DNA from: an uncultured Polaribacter sp.
GTDB lineage: Bacteria > Bacteroidota > Bacteroidia > Flavobacteriales > Flavobacteriaceae
Length of the DNA stretch: 64,000 nucleotides
Direction of reading: 5' to 3'
Assembly: GCA_943788045.1 (NCBI GenBank)
Contig: CALSOT010000002.1
Span: 62,001 to 126,000, forward strand
Below, piece after piece: positions 55,198 through 63,472 of this stretch. The notes beneath the pieces were generated by a model. That model had not been told where the DNA came from and made no database searches. It saw only the letters and a program-made list of their open reading frames with translations. A program made the translations under genes and the position numbers. The first letter of the stretch is position 1, and every line of letters starts with the position of its first letter.

Positions 55198-56045
55198 TAT
55201 TTAGATACTAATATTGTTTGTATTTGTTTTAAAAGCCATTCAGGTTTGTCAAGCATTATAAAATGAGCACTATCTGCTGCTATAATAAAATTGTAATCTT
55301 TTAAATTTGCATATTGATTTTTATACGTTTGCTTAACCCTTTTCTCACCATAAGGCTTTGTGGCTGCAATTATAGTAACTGGAATCAAAATATTTTTTAA
55401 TTCTTCTCTCAGGTCTAATTTAAGGTAATCGGTATATCCATAAACATATGTTTTTCGGTCAGATTCTAGTATCCAGTTTTTAATTCTTTCTTGTTCAGAT
55501 TCTTTGGAACTCATTCCTTTTGATATTGCTGTGGCATTTTGCTCAAAAGTGATAGCATCCATTGCTAATTGTTGCTTGTTGTATGAGCTTTCATAAATTA
55601 AGTTTTCAGGATTAAAATTAGGAATCATCAATGCACCAGAAGCAGGAAGAGCGTCAATTAGTATGATTTCAGAAATTTTTATACCTCTTTGTGCAGCGAG
55701 CCAAGTTGCAATTGTGCCGCCTAAACTGTGTCCAATTATGGTAGCGCTTTGTAAATTATTTTTTATAATATAGTTTTTTAGAGCCTCGTTGACTTGAGGT
55801 AACCAAGGAAACTCTATTGGTTCTTTGCCTCCAAAACCTGCTAAAGTAACTATGTGGCATTCGTAATTCTTTTCTAGATTTTTTACTAATGGATTCCAAA
55901 TATCTCCAGGAACTGTAAAACCCGGAATTAATACTATTGGTTTGCCTTTTCCTGTAACTTTTACGCTGATAGCATGACCTTCATTCTTTGCGCAAATTGA
56001 TAAGGAAAATACGAATGAGACTAAGACTAAAATAAATTTTTTCAT
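55197..56045 (-). CDS. secreted alpha/beta hydrolase
   Basis: A 282-residue exported hydrolase. Signal peptide MKKFILVLVSFVFSLSICA. Oxyanion region VLIPGFTVPGDIW, nucleophile elbow GHSLGGTIATW, acid ALPASGALMIP-region (Asp of ILIDALPAS) and the C-terminal His in ADSAHFIMLDKPEWL form the fold. Substrate unknown. It is first in an operon with an ECF sigma factor and a membrane protein, an uncommon placement that suggests the hydrolase is the target or sensor of that system. Confidence 0.86.
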   Translation of the reverse strand: MKKFILVLVSFVFSLSICAKNEGHAISVKVTGKGKPIVLIPGFTVPGDIWNPLVKNLEKNYECHIVTLAGFGGKEPIEFPWLPQVNEALKNYIIKNNLQSATIIGHSLGGTIATWLAAQRGIKISEIILIDALPASGALMIPNFNPENLIYESSYNKQQLAMDAITFEQNATAISKGMSSKESEQERIKNWILESDRKTYVYGYTDYLKLDLREELKNILIPVTIIAATKPYGEKRVKQTYKNQYANLKDYNFIIAADSAHFIMLDKPEWLLKQIQTILVSK

Positions 56046-56189
56046 TGTTTTTAAGTTTTGATTTCCCTTTAGATGCGGAAATCAAAAAATGTTACATTTT
56101 ATTTTAAAAGTAGTATAATAAAAGTAATATCTACGAGGAATTGTTCTTTGATGGTTTTACGATAAGCTAAATTTACAATTTTGACTTTA

Positions 56190-56293
56190 ACTTGATGTTC
56201 TTTTAAGTGCAAATTTTAAATTTGGAGGGCTTTGCAGACAAGCCTGAAATATTGGGTAAAACACGGAAGCCCTTATTATTTATTCGCGGTGTT
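56190..56293 (-). repeat. attC-like site A (degenerate, array end)
   Basis: Right core GTT (56291-56293) followed by ATCAAAT matches the opposite end of the next unit (GTTAGCAAAT after reverse complement). GCGAATAAATAATAAGGGCTT is partly complementary to the left side, which is eroded. Confidence 0.5.
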
Positions 56294-56301
56294 ATCAAAT
56301 G

Positions 56302-57729
56302 CTATTTTGAGATTATAAGTTTTTGTGTTTGATGAATACTTTTAGATGTAAGATAAACGAAATAGAGTCCGTTAGAAAGGTTGAGATTGAAGTTAGTTAA
56401 TCCTCTCATTGATTTTTTCGAGTACATAATTTTTCCATTAATATCATAAATTTTCATATTTAAATGATCATTTAAGTGTGTTTGAATAAAAAAGTTACCA
56501 TTTGATGGGTTAGGATATAAAGATCGATGTAAGAATGTATCTTGAATATTCTCTATGCTTAGAACTTGAGTAGTATTCCAATATGCTTTTGTTCCATTAA
56601 TATGACCTTGAGTAATTACATCCGTCAAATCATCACCATTAAAATCTCCTACTACACTTGCTGTAAGATAATCACCTCCGAAAATATCAGATTCTACAAA
56701 TTGGTTATTTCCTACATTCTCATATGCAATACTTAAAATATTAGGTAGCCCACCCATTTGAGAGCCCGTTATTATGATATCTTGATCGCCATCGTTATCT
56801 AAATCTGTAATTTCGTTAGACCCTAAAAACGTTTGTTGAAGATTCGTCGACTCTAATTTTGTAAACAGCCCGTTTCCATTATTTAAATATAGATTTGTAA
56901 ATGGGATAACAAAATTATTATCAGAACCAGACATAAGTATGTCCAAATCACCATCATTATCCAAATCATCGGAATCTATATCTTGGGCAATAATTTGTTC
57001 AAAAACGGAATTTGTGTCCATGCTAAAATTTCCATGTCCATCGTTTATGTATAATGCAACTGAGGCATTTTTATTTTGCTGTATACCAGATATTATAACG
57101 TCAAGGTCTCCATCATTCTCAATATCTATCAATTTCAAAGAGCTAAATTTAACTGCTGTAAAAGCTGTACTTCCCATTGCTGTGAAGTTAGCGGTGCCAT
57201 CGTTTAGATAGATGTCTGCAAAATAGTTATCACTCACGTCTGACGCTGAAATTATAATATCTAAATCTCCGTCCTTGTCAACATCCCCTATTGTTGCATT
57301 CCCATCAGCAAATTTAGGTAAAGAAGGATTCTGTTTTTTAGTAAACTCTCCTGACCCATTGTTTAAATAAATGTGTGTAAATGCGCCAATACCATTGCCA
57401 TTGCCAGAAAAGAATAAATCTAAATCCCCGTCTTCATCTAAATCTTTAAAAATTGTTACAGTATTATTTGCGATTGGAAATGGAACATTGCTGTCTTCTG
57501 TGAAATTACCACTACCATCGTTTAAATATAGTGCGGTAGCCGCTACAGGATTTGATCCTGCTACTAATAAATCAAGATCACCATCATCATCAATATCACC
57601 ACTGGCAAATGACCCAGCTTCGACATTAATTAAATTTGGTTGAGGATTTGCTAATGTAAAATCGATATTTTGCGAATAACTTATCGAATAGAAAAGAGTT
57701 GTCGTGATGATTGTTATAAATGCTCTCAT
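56302..57729 (-). CDS. T9SS-sorted FG-GAP/VCBS repeat protein
   Basis: A 475-residue exported protein in cassette 1. Signal peptide MRAFITIITTTLFYSISYS followed by Gln. The central region has about seven FG-GAP/VCBS-type repeats with the calcium-binding-like DxDxDGDLDL signature (DIDDDGDLDLLVAGS, DLDEDGDLDLFFSGN, DVDKDGDLDIIISAS, DIENDGDLDVIISGI, DLDNDGDLDILMSGS). The last ~80 residues are a T9SS sorting domain (YPNPSNGNFFIQTHLN ... KLIISK). It should be a surface or released binding protein. The ATG at 57729 replaces a TTG in the ORF track. Confidence 0.9.
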   Translation of the reverse strand: MRAFITIITTTLFYSISYSQNIDFTLANPQPNLINVEAGSFASGDIDDDGDLDLLVAGSNPVAATALYLNDGSGNFTEDSNVPFPIANNTVTIFKDLDEDGDLDLFFSGNGNGIGAFTHIYLNNGSGEFTKKQNPSLPKFADGNATIGDVDKDGDLDIIISASDVSDNYFADIYLNDGTANFTAMGSTAFTAVKFSSLKLIDIENDGDLDVIISGIQQNKNASVALYINDGHGNFSMDTNSVFEQIIAQDIDSDDLDNDGDLDILMSGSDNNFVIPFTNLYLNNGNGLFTKLESTNLQQTFLGSNEITDLDNDGDQDIIITGSQMGGLPNILSIAYENVGNNQFVESDIFGGDYLTASVVGDFNGDDLTDVITQGHINGTKAYWNTTQVLSIENIQDTFLHRSLYPNPSNGNFFIQTHLNDHLNMKIYDINGKIMYSKKSMRGLTNFNLNLSNGLYFVYLTSKSIHQTQKLIISK

Positions 57730-57767
57730 TTTATAGGGAATATATGATAATTTAGACAATATTTGCT

Positions 57768-57819
57768 AACGTTCTGTGTATAATGCGTATCCTAAAGGGT
57801 ATGCAGTATACACCTTGTT
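57768..57819 (-). repeat. attC-like site B (short)
   Basis: AAC 57768-57770 and GTT 57817-57819. Inside, GTGTATAATGCGTA pairs with TATGCAGTATACAC around a CCTAAAGG loop. 52 bp, the shortest complete one. Confidence 0.65.
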
Positions 57820-57849
57820 CTGGGACGTTTTTTTTCTATTAGAGTGAGG

Positions 57850-59418
57850 CTACATTTTCATTATTTTTTGTTTAACAGATTGATTTTCAATCATAATATA
57901 ATACACACCTTTTGAAAGGCTATTAATGTCAACGATTGTATTTTCCTGAGCAATAGATCCAAAAAGAACCATCCTCCCTAAATTATCAATAACCCGAAAT
58001 TTAGAACCAATACTTTCAGTGTTAGAAATTATATTTAACATATCAAGCGCGGGATTTGGAAAGATTTGGATACTGTTATGAGCTATATCCTCAGCTACGC
58101 CCAAATCATATTCTGAAGATGTAAAGCCTAAATTCTGTAACCCTTGTTTGATCTCTGGAGCATTCATAAATAAATTCCAGAACAATTGTGTTTTATAATT
58201 TTCAAGCATAGGACCTATAGTACCTTGATCAATTGCAAGATACCTTTCTGTTTTCCACTCATAATGTGGAGAAAATGCATCATAAGGCCCTAAGGCGCCT
58301 ATATATTCATCTCCCGTCTCTTCATAGAGGTAATGCATGAAATTCAATGATTTTGTTGGAGAATATGCAATGGATGAAAGTGCTGCTGTTGGTGTCACAA
58401 CCCCTTTGTCGTTGTTCGGTTGATGAGCTGAATATCCAGTAGTGCCGTCTAAATTTCTTGAGTAGCTTGCGGTTAATCCCCAACAATTATTGTCATACCC
58501 TACATATTCAAACGGATTTTCTTGACAGTGTTCATAGATAATATCAGTATGGTTTCTTACTAAATCCCAATAATTCGCATAACTATCTGACAAGCCGTTC
58601 GGATCAAGAGCTAAATATGAATAGTGAGCCCAGAATAAAGGGCCTACTGTTTCATCCGCACCGTTGTGGTTAAATACAAGAGGAATATCGTATTGACTTG
58701 AAGAAGAAACAATATCTCCACCCCTTGCCCATCCTTCATGATATACATTTGTAGAAATAGGATAATCTGGGGAGGATGCAGCCAAAATATAGGTTATCAG
58801 AGCTTCATTATAACCCCTAATTTGAAAGTCCATTTCCCAGTCATAATTAGGAGACCAATGCCAGTACAGAACATTTTCACCATTTGTGTACCAATTCCAT
58901 TCAACTCCTCTCCATAATAAATCAGCTTTTTGAGCTAAGAGTTGTTCTTGTGAATTACCATTCTCAAAATATTCTCTAATACATATTAAAGCCTGGCAAA
59001 GCAAAGCTGTTTCTACTAAATCTCCTCCATCGTCAAAATCGCTAAATGGAATGGTAGCTCCTGTATCTCCATTAATCCAATGAGACCAAGCTCCATGAAA
59101 CCGGTCTGCATTTTCAAGAAAATCCAAAGCTGTATTTAGATGGGCAACTCCATCTGATTGTGGTATAATTCCATTCTGCATCCCAACAATGATATTCATA
59201 AAACCAAAGCCAGAACCACCAATTGCTATTGTGTTTTGATCAAACGACCAATCATCTTCATGTATTCTTTCTCTTGATAACTTTGATATCGGATGTGCAT
59301 GATCCCAAAAATATTTTAGGACATCAACTTGAAGACTGTCAATTAATTGAGAATCGGTTAATTGGCCAAAAGTTACATTTGAGCTTAAAAAAAAGAAGAG
59401 TATTAATAGCCTCTTCAT
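57850..59418 (-). CDS. T9SS-sorted glucoamylase-domain glycoside hydrolase (GH144-like)
   Basis: A 522-residue exported enzyme in cassette 2. Signal peptide MKRLLILFFFLSSNVTFG then Gln. The catalytic domain has the glucoamylase-like fold (PF10091 group, to which GH144 endo-beta-1,2-glucanases belong): LQVDVLKYFWDHAHPISKL, TIAIGGSGFGFMNIIVGM, HWSPNYDWEMDFQIRGYNEALI, YVGYDNNCWGLTASYSR, YLAIDQGTIGPMLENYKT. The C-terminal ~75 residues are a T9SS sorting domain (QIFPNPALDMLNIIS). The exact glucan is uncertain. ATG 59418 fits the signal peptide better than 59451. Confidence 0.88.
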   Translation of the reverse strand: MKRLLILFFFLSSNVTFGQLTDSQLIDSLQVDVLKYFWDHAHPISKLSRERIHEDDWSFDQNTIAIGGSGFGFMNIIVGMQNGIIPQSDGVAHLNTALDFLENADRFHGAWSHWINGDTGATIPFSDFDDGGDLVETALLCQALICIREYFENGNSQEQLLAQKADLLWRGVEWNWYTNGENVLYWHWSPNYDWEMDFQIRGYNEALITYILAASSPDYPISTNVYHEGWARGGDIVSSSSQYDIPLVFNHNGADETVGPLFWAHYSYLALDPNGLSDSYANYWDLVRNHTDIIYEHCQENPFEYVGYDNNCWGLTASYSRNLDGTTGYSAHQPNNDKGVVTPTAALSSIAYSPTKSLNFMHYLYEETGDEYIGALGPYDAFSPHYEWKTERYLAIDQGTIGPMLENYKTQLFWNLFMNAPEIKQGLQNLGFTSSEYDLGVAEDIAHNSIQIFPNPALDMLNIISNTESIGSKFRVIDNLGRMVLFGSIAQENTIVDINSLSKGVYYIMIENQSVKQKIMKM

Positions 59419-59486
59419 ATCAACTATACTTTTCGTTGTGTATTTCTTCATTTTTAACTTTCATTATTCGATCTGTAATGGCCCAG

Positions 59487-59694
59487 AACGGTTTTGACCA
59501 TGAAATGTTCGGGATTAAAAAAGTACTAGATTTTCAACCTAGCACAAAACACAGCTTTTTTTTGAGTTATAAATTTAATGTTTTTTTATAAACGAAATAA
59601 AAAAAGGTTTGTGCCTTAATAGATAAATCACAAACCATTGTAGCAGGACAGAAGCCCACATTTTTTATAGCCTTTGTGCCTGTTGCACAACCTT
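59487..59694 (-). repeat. attC-like site C
   Basis: AAC 59487-59489 (unit 2 end CCCAGAAC) and GTT 59692-59694 (unit 3 start GTTGCACAA). Internal pairing is weaker than in sites E-H, with a GGTTTGTG/CACAAACC hairpin inside. Confidence 0.45.
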
Positions 59695-59779
59695 GTTGAT
59701 AAAGATAATAATCTAAATGAAAAGGAGCCTTTTTATTTGTTAACTTTATATATGTAAGGCAAAAAAATATCAAGAAAAA

Positions 59780-59926
59780 TTGTTTGCTCATTTTCAGTTA
59801 AGTAAGCGAATCTTAAAGGAGAACTTTTCTAAAAGGGTAAAAAGTGATGCCAAAGCAATGCGGCGGTTTTGTTGTTTGCTAAAACACTTGCTGAAACCTG
59901 ATATGGTAAAATTAGAAGACCTATAA
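59780..59926 (+). CDS. possible 48-residue basic protein in cassette 3
   Basis: A plus-strand frame from TTG reads LFAHFQLSKRILKENFSKRV and continues through MRRFCCLLKHLLKPDMVKLE to TAA. It is basic and amphipathic and looks protein-like. It is opposite in direction to the other cassette genes and has no ATG start. It may be a real small gene, a fragment of something larger, or chance. Confidence 0.3.
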   Translation: MFAHFQLSKRILKENFSKRVKSDAKAMRRFCCLLKHLLKPDMVKLEDL

Positions 59927-59956
59927 TTTTTATAGAATTATACTTGTCATAAAAAC

Positions 59957-59981
59957 AAAAGTCCCTTAAAAAGGGACTTTT
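59957..59981 (-). terminator. hairpin downstream of the acyltransferase cassette
   Basis: AAAAGTCCCTT / AAGGGACTTTT with a 3-nt loop. T-rich DNA follows on the minus strand, so it could end transcripts coming from the right. Confidence 0.7.
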
Positions 59982-60014
59982 GAGATATTATTTAGGTTTT
60001 TTAGCGGCTTGTGC

Positions 60015-60030
60015 AACGGTTACCGGTGTT
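60015..60030 (-). repeat. attC-like site D (minimal)
   Basis: AAC-GGTTACCGGT-GTT: only the core boxes are left with ten bases between them. Unit ends on both sides still match (TTGTGCAAC and GTTAGCCATA). Confidence 0.5.
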
Positions 60031-60054
60031 AGCCATAGGATTTAGTTTTCTCAT

Positions 60055-61116
60055 TTAGTAAAAATGTCTTTTCAACTTTAAAAATTGTTTTTCAAATAAA
60101 TGATATGAGATTATACTAATGACGATTGTTATTATTAAAGATGTTATTCCTAATAAATACCAATTAGAAAAAGATAGATACTTAAAAACTTCAATTACTA
60201 ATAATACTATGATAGTATGATATAAGTATAATCCATATGTATAAATACCTAATCTGCTAAACCATAAATTGTCATTTATGTGAATAGAATTATTTCCTAA
60301 TGTGAATAGTATAGTAACTGAAAATAAAAGGCTCAAGATAAAAGGCGATAAATGTTCAATAAATACGAAGTTAATATTTGGGATTATAAAAACGATTGCA
60401 ACGTTTAAAATCAAAAAGATATATTTAAGATATCTTGGGATTTTTTCTAAATAATTTATGAAACTTCTTTTATGCATTACAATATATGCGGGTATTGCTC
60501 CAAAGGCAAAGTAATCAAGATGAGAAAATATATCAATATGACTTATTCCAAAATGAGTGTAAATTAGTCGAGAGATATTAGCAATAATAATGCTGGATAT
60601 AATTAGGTGTGGGGTTTTTTTTGCAGAAATAAAATAGAGTAATACCGCCCACAAAATATAAAAATGTTCTTCAATACAAAGTGACCACATAACTCTTAAA
60701 GGTGCTCCATCAGGAAATGTATTTGTCATCATCATTTTATAATTCTCACCAAAGAATATTGATGTTAATAAATCAGGTTTGTATCCTTCATAGTTAAAAG
60801 GTAAGTTTAAGGCATTCAAAATATATGGAGATAAATATGCAAACGCTATCATAAGGTAAAATAATGGCCAAATCCTCAGAATACGTCTGGCGAAAAATTT
60901 CTTTAGAGATATTTTATTTTGACGTTTTTTTTCATAGAGTAAAATATAAGTAATTAGAAATCCGCTTAACACAAAAAAGAATGTTACACCAATTCCCCCA
61001 CTTTTAAGAAAGAAATCAATATGTATGTTTCCCGTCTTTGGTAAGTGTAATAAAAAAACCAAAAGAAAAGCGAAAAATCTTAAAGCATCAAATGTGTGAA
61101 AGTGTTTTCTACTCAT
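60055..61116 (-). CDS. acyltransferase 3 (OafA/YrhL type)
   Basis: A 353-residue integral-membrane acyltransferase in cassette 4. About ten helices; the family's N-terminal motif is HTFDALRFFAFLLVFLLHLP (with the catalytic His), and RILRIWPLFYLMIAFAY, VMWSLCIEEHFYILW and YLYHTIIVLL follow. It would acylate a surface glycan or lipid. No C-terminal SGNH domain. It ends in GTTAGCC-type core just after the stop. Confidence 0.92.
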   Translation of the reverse strand: MSRKHFHTFDALRFFAFLLVFLLHLPKTGNIHIDFFLKSGGIGVTFFFVLSGFLITYILLYEKKRQNKISLKKFFARRILRIWPLFYLMIAFAYLSPYILNALNLPFNYEGYKPDLLTSIFFGENYKMMMTNTFPDGAPLRVMWSLCIEEHFYILWAVLLYFISAKKTPHLIISSIIIANISRLIYTHFGISHIDIFSHLDYFAFGAIPAYIVMHKRSFINYLEKIPRYLKYIFLILNVAIVFIIPNINFVFIEHLSPFILSLLFSVTILFTLGNNSIHINDNLWFSRLGIYTYGLYLYHTIIVLLVIEVFKYLSFSNWYLLGITSLIITIVISIISYHLFEKQFLKLKRHFY

Positions 61117-61153
61117 TCTGTATAAATCTTGTTCGGTTTAACATCTTATGGCT

Positions 61154-61341
61154 AACGGTTTTGTATAAGATTAGTGTGGGAGGTAGACAATCGAGAATTG
61201 TCAGCCGAGCCACAAGCTTATACTTATTTTGTGTTTTTTCTTTGTCGATCTAAAAATACTCAAATAAGTATAAGCGACACAATAAAGAAACCAAAACTTT
61301 GGGCTAAACCATAAAACCCCACATTAATTTTATGCGGTGTT
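61154..61341 (-). repeat. attC-like site E
   Basis: AAC 61154-61156 and GTT 61339-61341. Outer stem GTATAAGATTAGTGTGGG pairs with CCCCACATTAATTTTATGC, all mismatches being G-T. An inner 13-bp stem CTTATACTTATTT / AAATAAGTATAAG (61217-61229, 61262-61274) is perfect. 188 bp, the longest with a clear stem. Confidence 0.7.
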
Positions 61342-61375
61342 GTAAACTGGCTTTTCTTTCAATATTCACTTCTTT

Positions 61376-61858
61376 TTAATTTATATCTAATGTTTTTTTA
61401 GAAAATAGAAATCTTATAAAGTAAAAATATTTCTCTCGTTCTTTATAGTTAATTAAATTTCCTAACATCATTGTAAATGTACTTAATAACCAAAGGAAAT
61501 AACCAATTCTATAACCATGTATTTTCCTTAAGGAGCCACTTTCATCCATCATTATTTTATCGAAGAATAAAAAAGAAAAGCTAAATATAAAAGAAAAGAT
61601 ACTGAATGTTAAAGATTGTTTCATATTACTTTTTTTTGTTATCCATGATAAAAAGAGAAGTGGGTTTGCAATCCAAGTAAAAATTGCAGTACTGCTTATT
61701 CCCATGAGAAATATATTCCCTATCAACCCCATTATTAGAACACTTAATCCTCCAGAAGATTTGTGACAGCTAGAGCTTGTACAAAAAGTTTCTTGAGTTA
61801 ATGATAAAAGGAATAAAGATAAACTTATAATAAAATAAAAGTTATATTTTTTTTTCAT
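61376..61858 (-). CDS. four-helix membrane protein of unknown function
   Basis: A 160-residue protein in cassette 5 with a signal-like N-terminal helix (FYFIISLSLFLLSL), a Cys pair (ETFCTSSSCHKSS) and three further helices. No family recognised. The gene starts one base downstream of the unit end GTTGTAAACAAGC (minus strand), so the cassette end may form its leader. Confidence 0.75.
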   Translation of the reverse strand: MKKKYNFYFIISLSLFLLSLTQETFCTSSSCHKSSGGLSVLIMGLIGNIFLMGISSTAIFTWIANPLLFLSWITKKSNMKQSLTFSIFSFIFSFSFLFFDKIMMDESGSLRKIHGYRIGYFLWLLSTFTMMLGNLINYKEREKYFYFIRFLFSKKTLDIN

Positions 61859-61868
61859 GCTTGTTTAC

Positions 61869-61992
61869 AACGTGTTTGTGTATGAGTTGTTGCGTGTTTA
61901 AGCGACTAATTTAGTAAATACAAAACCAACTAGAAAATCCGCGAGGATTTTCGTAAGTAGAGTAGAACTAGCAATTAATTATACACGGTGTT
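61869..61992 (-). repeat. attC-like site F
   Basis: AAC 61869-61871, GTT 61990-61992, 124 bp. Outer stem GTGTATGAGTTGTTGCGTG against the complement of CTAGCAATTAATTATACAC; internal spacer 6 versus 3 nt. The conserved hairpin GAAAATCC-GCGA-GGATTTTC is at 61933-61952. Confidence 0.75.
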
Positions 61993-62003
61993 GTACGCAG
62001 TTT

Positions 62004-62453
62004 TTATTCTTTTTTTATCAAATCCGTTGCTTTTTTAATTCCGCAACCAATTACAAAAATTCTCGTTCTCCAGTCGTTTGTTCCACCATAAGGAATTTTG
62101 TCTGTCCAATATTGAATTTCACGATTTTTAAGTTCCGATAATATTTTTTCTACATCTGAACTTTCTTTATACATTCCAATATAATTCCGATTAGAGTGTT
62201 CGTCCGCTTTTATTTCTTTTAGAGCATATTGAATAGCATCTTTTTCAGTCGCAAAATATTCCAGCGTTCTTTTGTCTCCACGTTCTGTATAATACCATTC
62301 ATAAAGTCCTCCATTATTTTCAATTCCACATCCTTCATAAATGAAATTTCCATTAATGCTATAACTGTTCATTGGATAACAATTCTCTTTTAACCATTTT
62401 TCCAATTCTAATACAGTTGCTATTTCTGTTTCGTTTTTCAAGTTACTCGTCAT
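62004..62453 (-). CDS. cytoplasmic protein of unknown function, immunity-like
   Basis: A 149-residue protein in cassette 6, downstream of a small membrane protein with an 11-base overlap. It has no signal peptide; sequence such as YYTERGDKRTLEYFATEKDAIQYALKEI resembles the Imm-type immunity proteins of polymorphic toxin systems, in my judgement only. No toxin is next to it. Two Cys (NCYP, IGCG) occur. Function unknown. Confidence 0.7.
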   Translation of the reverse strand: MTSNLKNETEIATVLELEKWLKENCYPMNSYSINGNFIYEGCGIENNGGLYEWYYTERGDKRTLEYFATEKDAIQYALKEIKADEHSNRNYIGMYKESSDVEKILSELKNREIQYWTDKIPYGGTNDWRTRIFVIGCGIKKATDLIKKE

Positions 62454-62682
62454 TTGGTTTCTTTTTGAAAATTCCGAAAACCCACTTTAGGTTTATAAAA
62501 ATCAAAATCACTAAAATTATTCCTATGATTATAAATTCGTTTGTCGGAAGATTTTTAAAAGTCGGACGTTGTATTTTTTCAATTAATGCGATTGAATAAG
62601 CAAATATTAAAATACCTGTCATAAATACAAGAATTGACTTTCCAATAAATTTAATTGTATTCAAAATTTGATATTTAATCAT
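62443..62682 (-). CDS. small two-helix membrane protein
   Basis: A 79-residue protein with helices at about residues 13-33 and 50-70 (FIGKSILVFMTGILIFAYSIAL; IIIGIILVILIFINLKWVFG). It is first in cassette 6 and overlaps the next gene by 11 bases. Only a membrane role can be said. Confidence 0.65.
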   Translation of the reverse strand: MIKYQILNTIKFIGKSILVFMTGILIFAYSIALIEKIQRPTFKNLPTNEFIIIGIILVILIFINLKWVFGIFKKKPNDE

Positions 62683-62712
62683 TCAGTTTGTTAGTTTGGT
62701 CAAATTGCGTAG

Positions 62713-62839
62713 AACGTGTTTGTAAAAGATTTAGTTGCGATAGTTTAGTAATGAATTTAATAAATATTTACTGACAAAGAAAATCCGCGAGGATTTTCGT
62801 AAGTTGACTAAAAGCAAGCAATTAATTTTGTAAGGTGTT
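62713..62839 (-). repeat. attC-like site G
   Basis: AAC 62713-62715, GTT 62837-62839, 127 bp. Stem GTAAAAGATTTAGTTGCG against the complement of GCAATTAATTTTGTAA. Hairpin GAAAATCC-GCGA-GGATTTTC at 62779-62798. The last codons of the gene 62822-63316 lie inside it. Confidence 0.75.
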
Positions 62840-63316
62840 GGCAACTGGCATTTTTTTCAGAGCTTTATTTAATTCATTTTCTCTTTGTGTCCCAATCACA
62901 ATTTTTTTTCCATTTTTAAGTTCAATTGCTAACCCTTTATTTCCATTTATATTATAAACAGTTCCGTATTTACTTCCAAGTCTTATGCCGTAACCTACAA
63001 ATCCATAATTTACAATTTTCACGGATTGTATTTCACTCCATTGAATATTCTTTTTCACAAATGGAATAAAACGCATCTTAATACCGTCATCATTTATTTC
63101 TGAAATTAAAGTCATATACCAATTAAAATATATAAACCCGAAAACTCCAATAGCAAAAAATACCATTCCAACATCTGACATTGGTTTATTTCCAAATTGT
63201 TCACCCAAAATTATTTGTGTGAAAAAACCATAAACAGCGATAGTTCCAAGACCGATTAAAATTAGCCAAAACCACCATTGAGTAAATTTTTGTCTTTCTT
63301 TAAATATAATTTCCAT
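62822..63316 (-). CDS. two-helix membrane protein with PH-like domain
   Basis: A 164-residue protein in cassette 7: two helices (about residues 15-34, 45-68) followed by a beta-rich PH-like domain (KMRFIPFVKKNIQWSEIQSVKIVNYG). The ending PVANTLQN is encoded by the attC-like site (GTTGCCAAC). Similar in plan, not in sequence detail, to the gene 63461-63880. Unknown function. Confidence 0.78.
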   Translation of the reverse strand: MEIIFKERQKFTQWWFWLILIGLGTIAVYGFFTQIILGEQFGNKPMSDVGMVFFAIGVFGFIYFNWYMTLISEINDDGIKMRFIPFVKKNIQWSEIQSVKIVNYGFVGYGIRLGSKYGTVYNINGNKGLAIELKNGKKIVIGTQRENELNKALKKMPVANTLQN

Positions 63317-63348
63317 AATATTTCTGCTGTTCGTTTTTGCTTGTTGCC

Positions 63349-63472
63349 AACGTGTTTTTATAAGGAAAGTTGCGTGTTTTAAGCACTGAAATTAACAAAT
63401 GAAACACTGATAGAAAGTCCGCGAGGACTTTCGTAAATTGGCAAAAACCAGTAATTTTTTTTATACGGTGTT
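63349..63472 (-). repeat. attC-like site H
   Basis: AAC 63349-63351, GTT 63470-63472, 124 bp. The hairpin is GAAAGTCC-GCGA-GGACTTTC (63413-63432), with a base pair exchanged relative to sites F and G. The last codons of the gene 63461-63880 lie inside. Confidence 0.75.

Larger units (their letters stand above)
59452..60054. other. gene-poor stretch: attC-like site C, cassette 3 and site D
   Basis: Left and middle hold site C. Cassette 3 (59692-60017) has matching ends GTTGCACAA / TTGTGCAAC, but no convincing minus-strand gene. A short plus-strand frame at 59780-59926 and a hairpin at 59957-59981 are the only other contents. The 74-aa minus frame 59567-59791 crosses the site and is probably chance. 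Confidence 0.6.

Noticed and set aside
59567-59791. 74-aa minus-strand ORF
   Set aside because: It runs through attC-like site C with a repetitive-looking middle and no recognisable features; probably an accident of the palindrome.
56190-63472. Intergenic palindromes as ordinary terminators or REP-like repeats
   Set aside because: Long unequal spacers, constant GCGA hairpin and unit-specific matching ends are not explained by termination. I keep the cassette reading, with the alternative noted in its refutation test.
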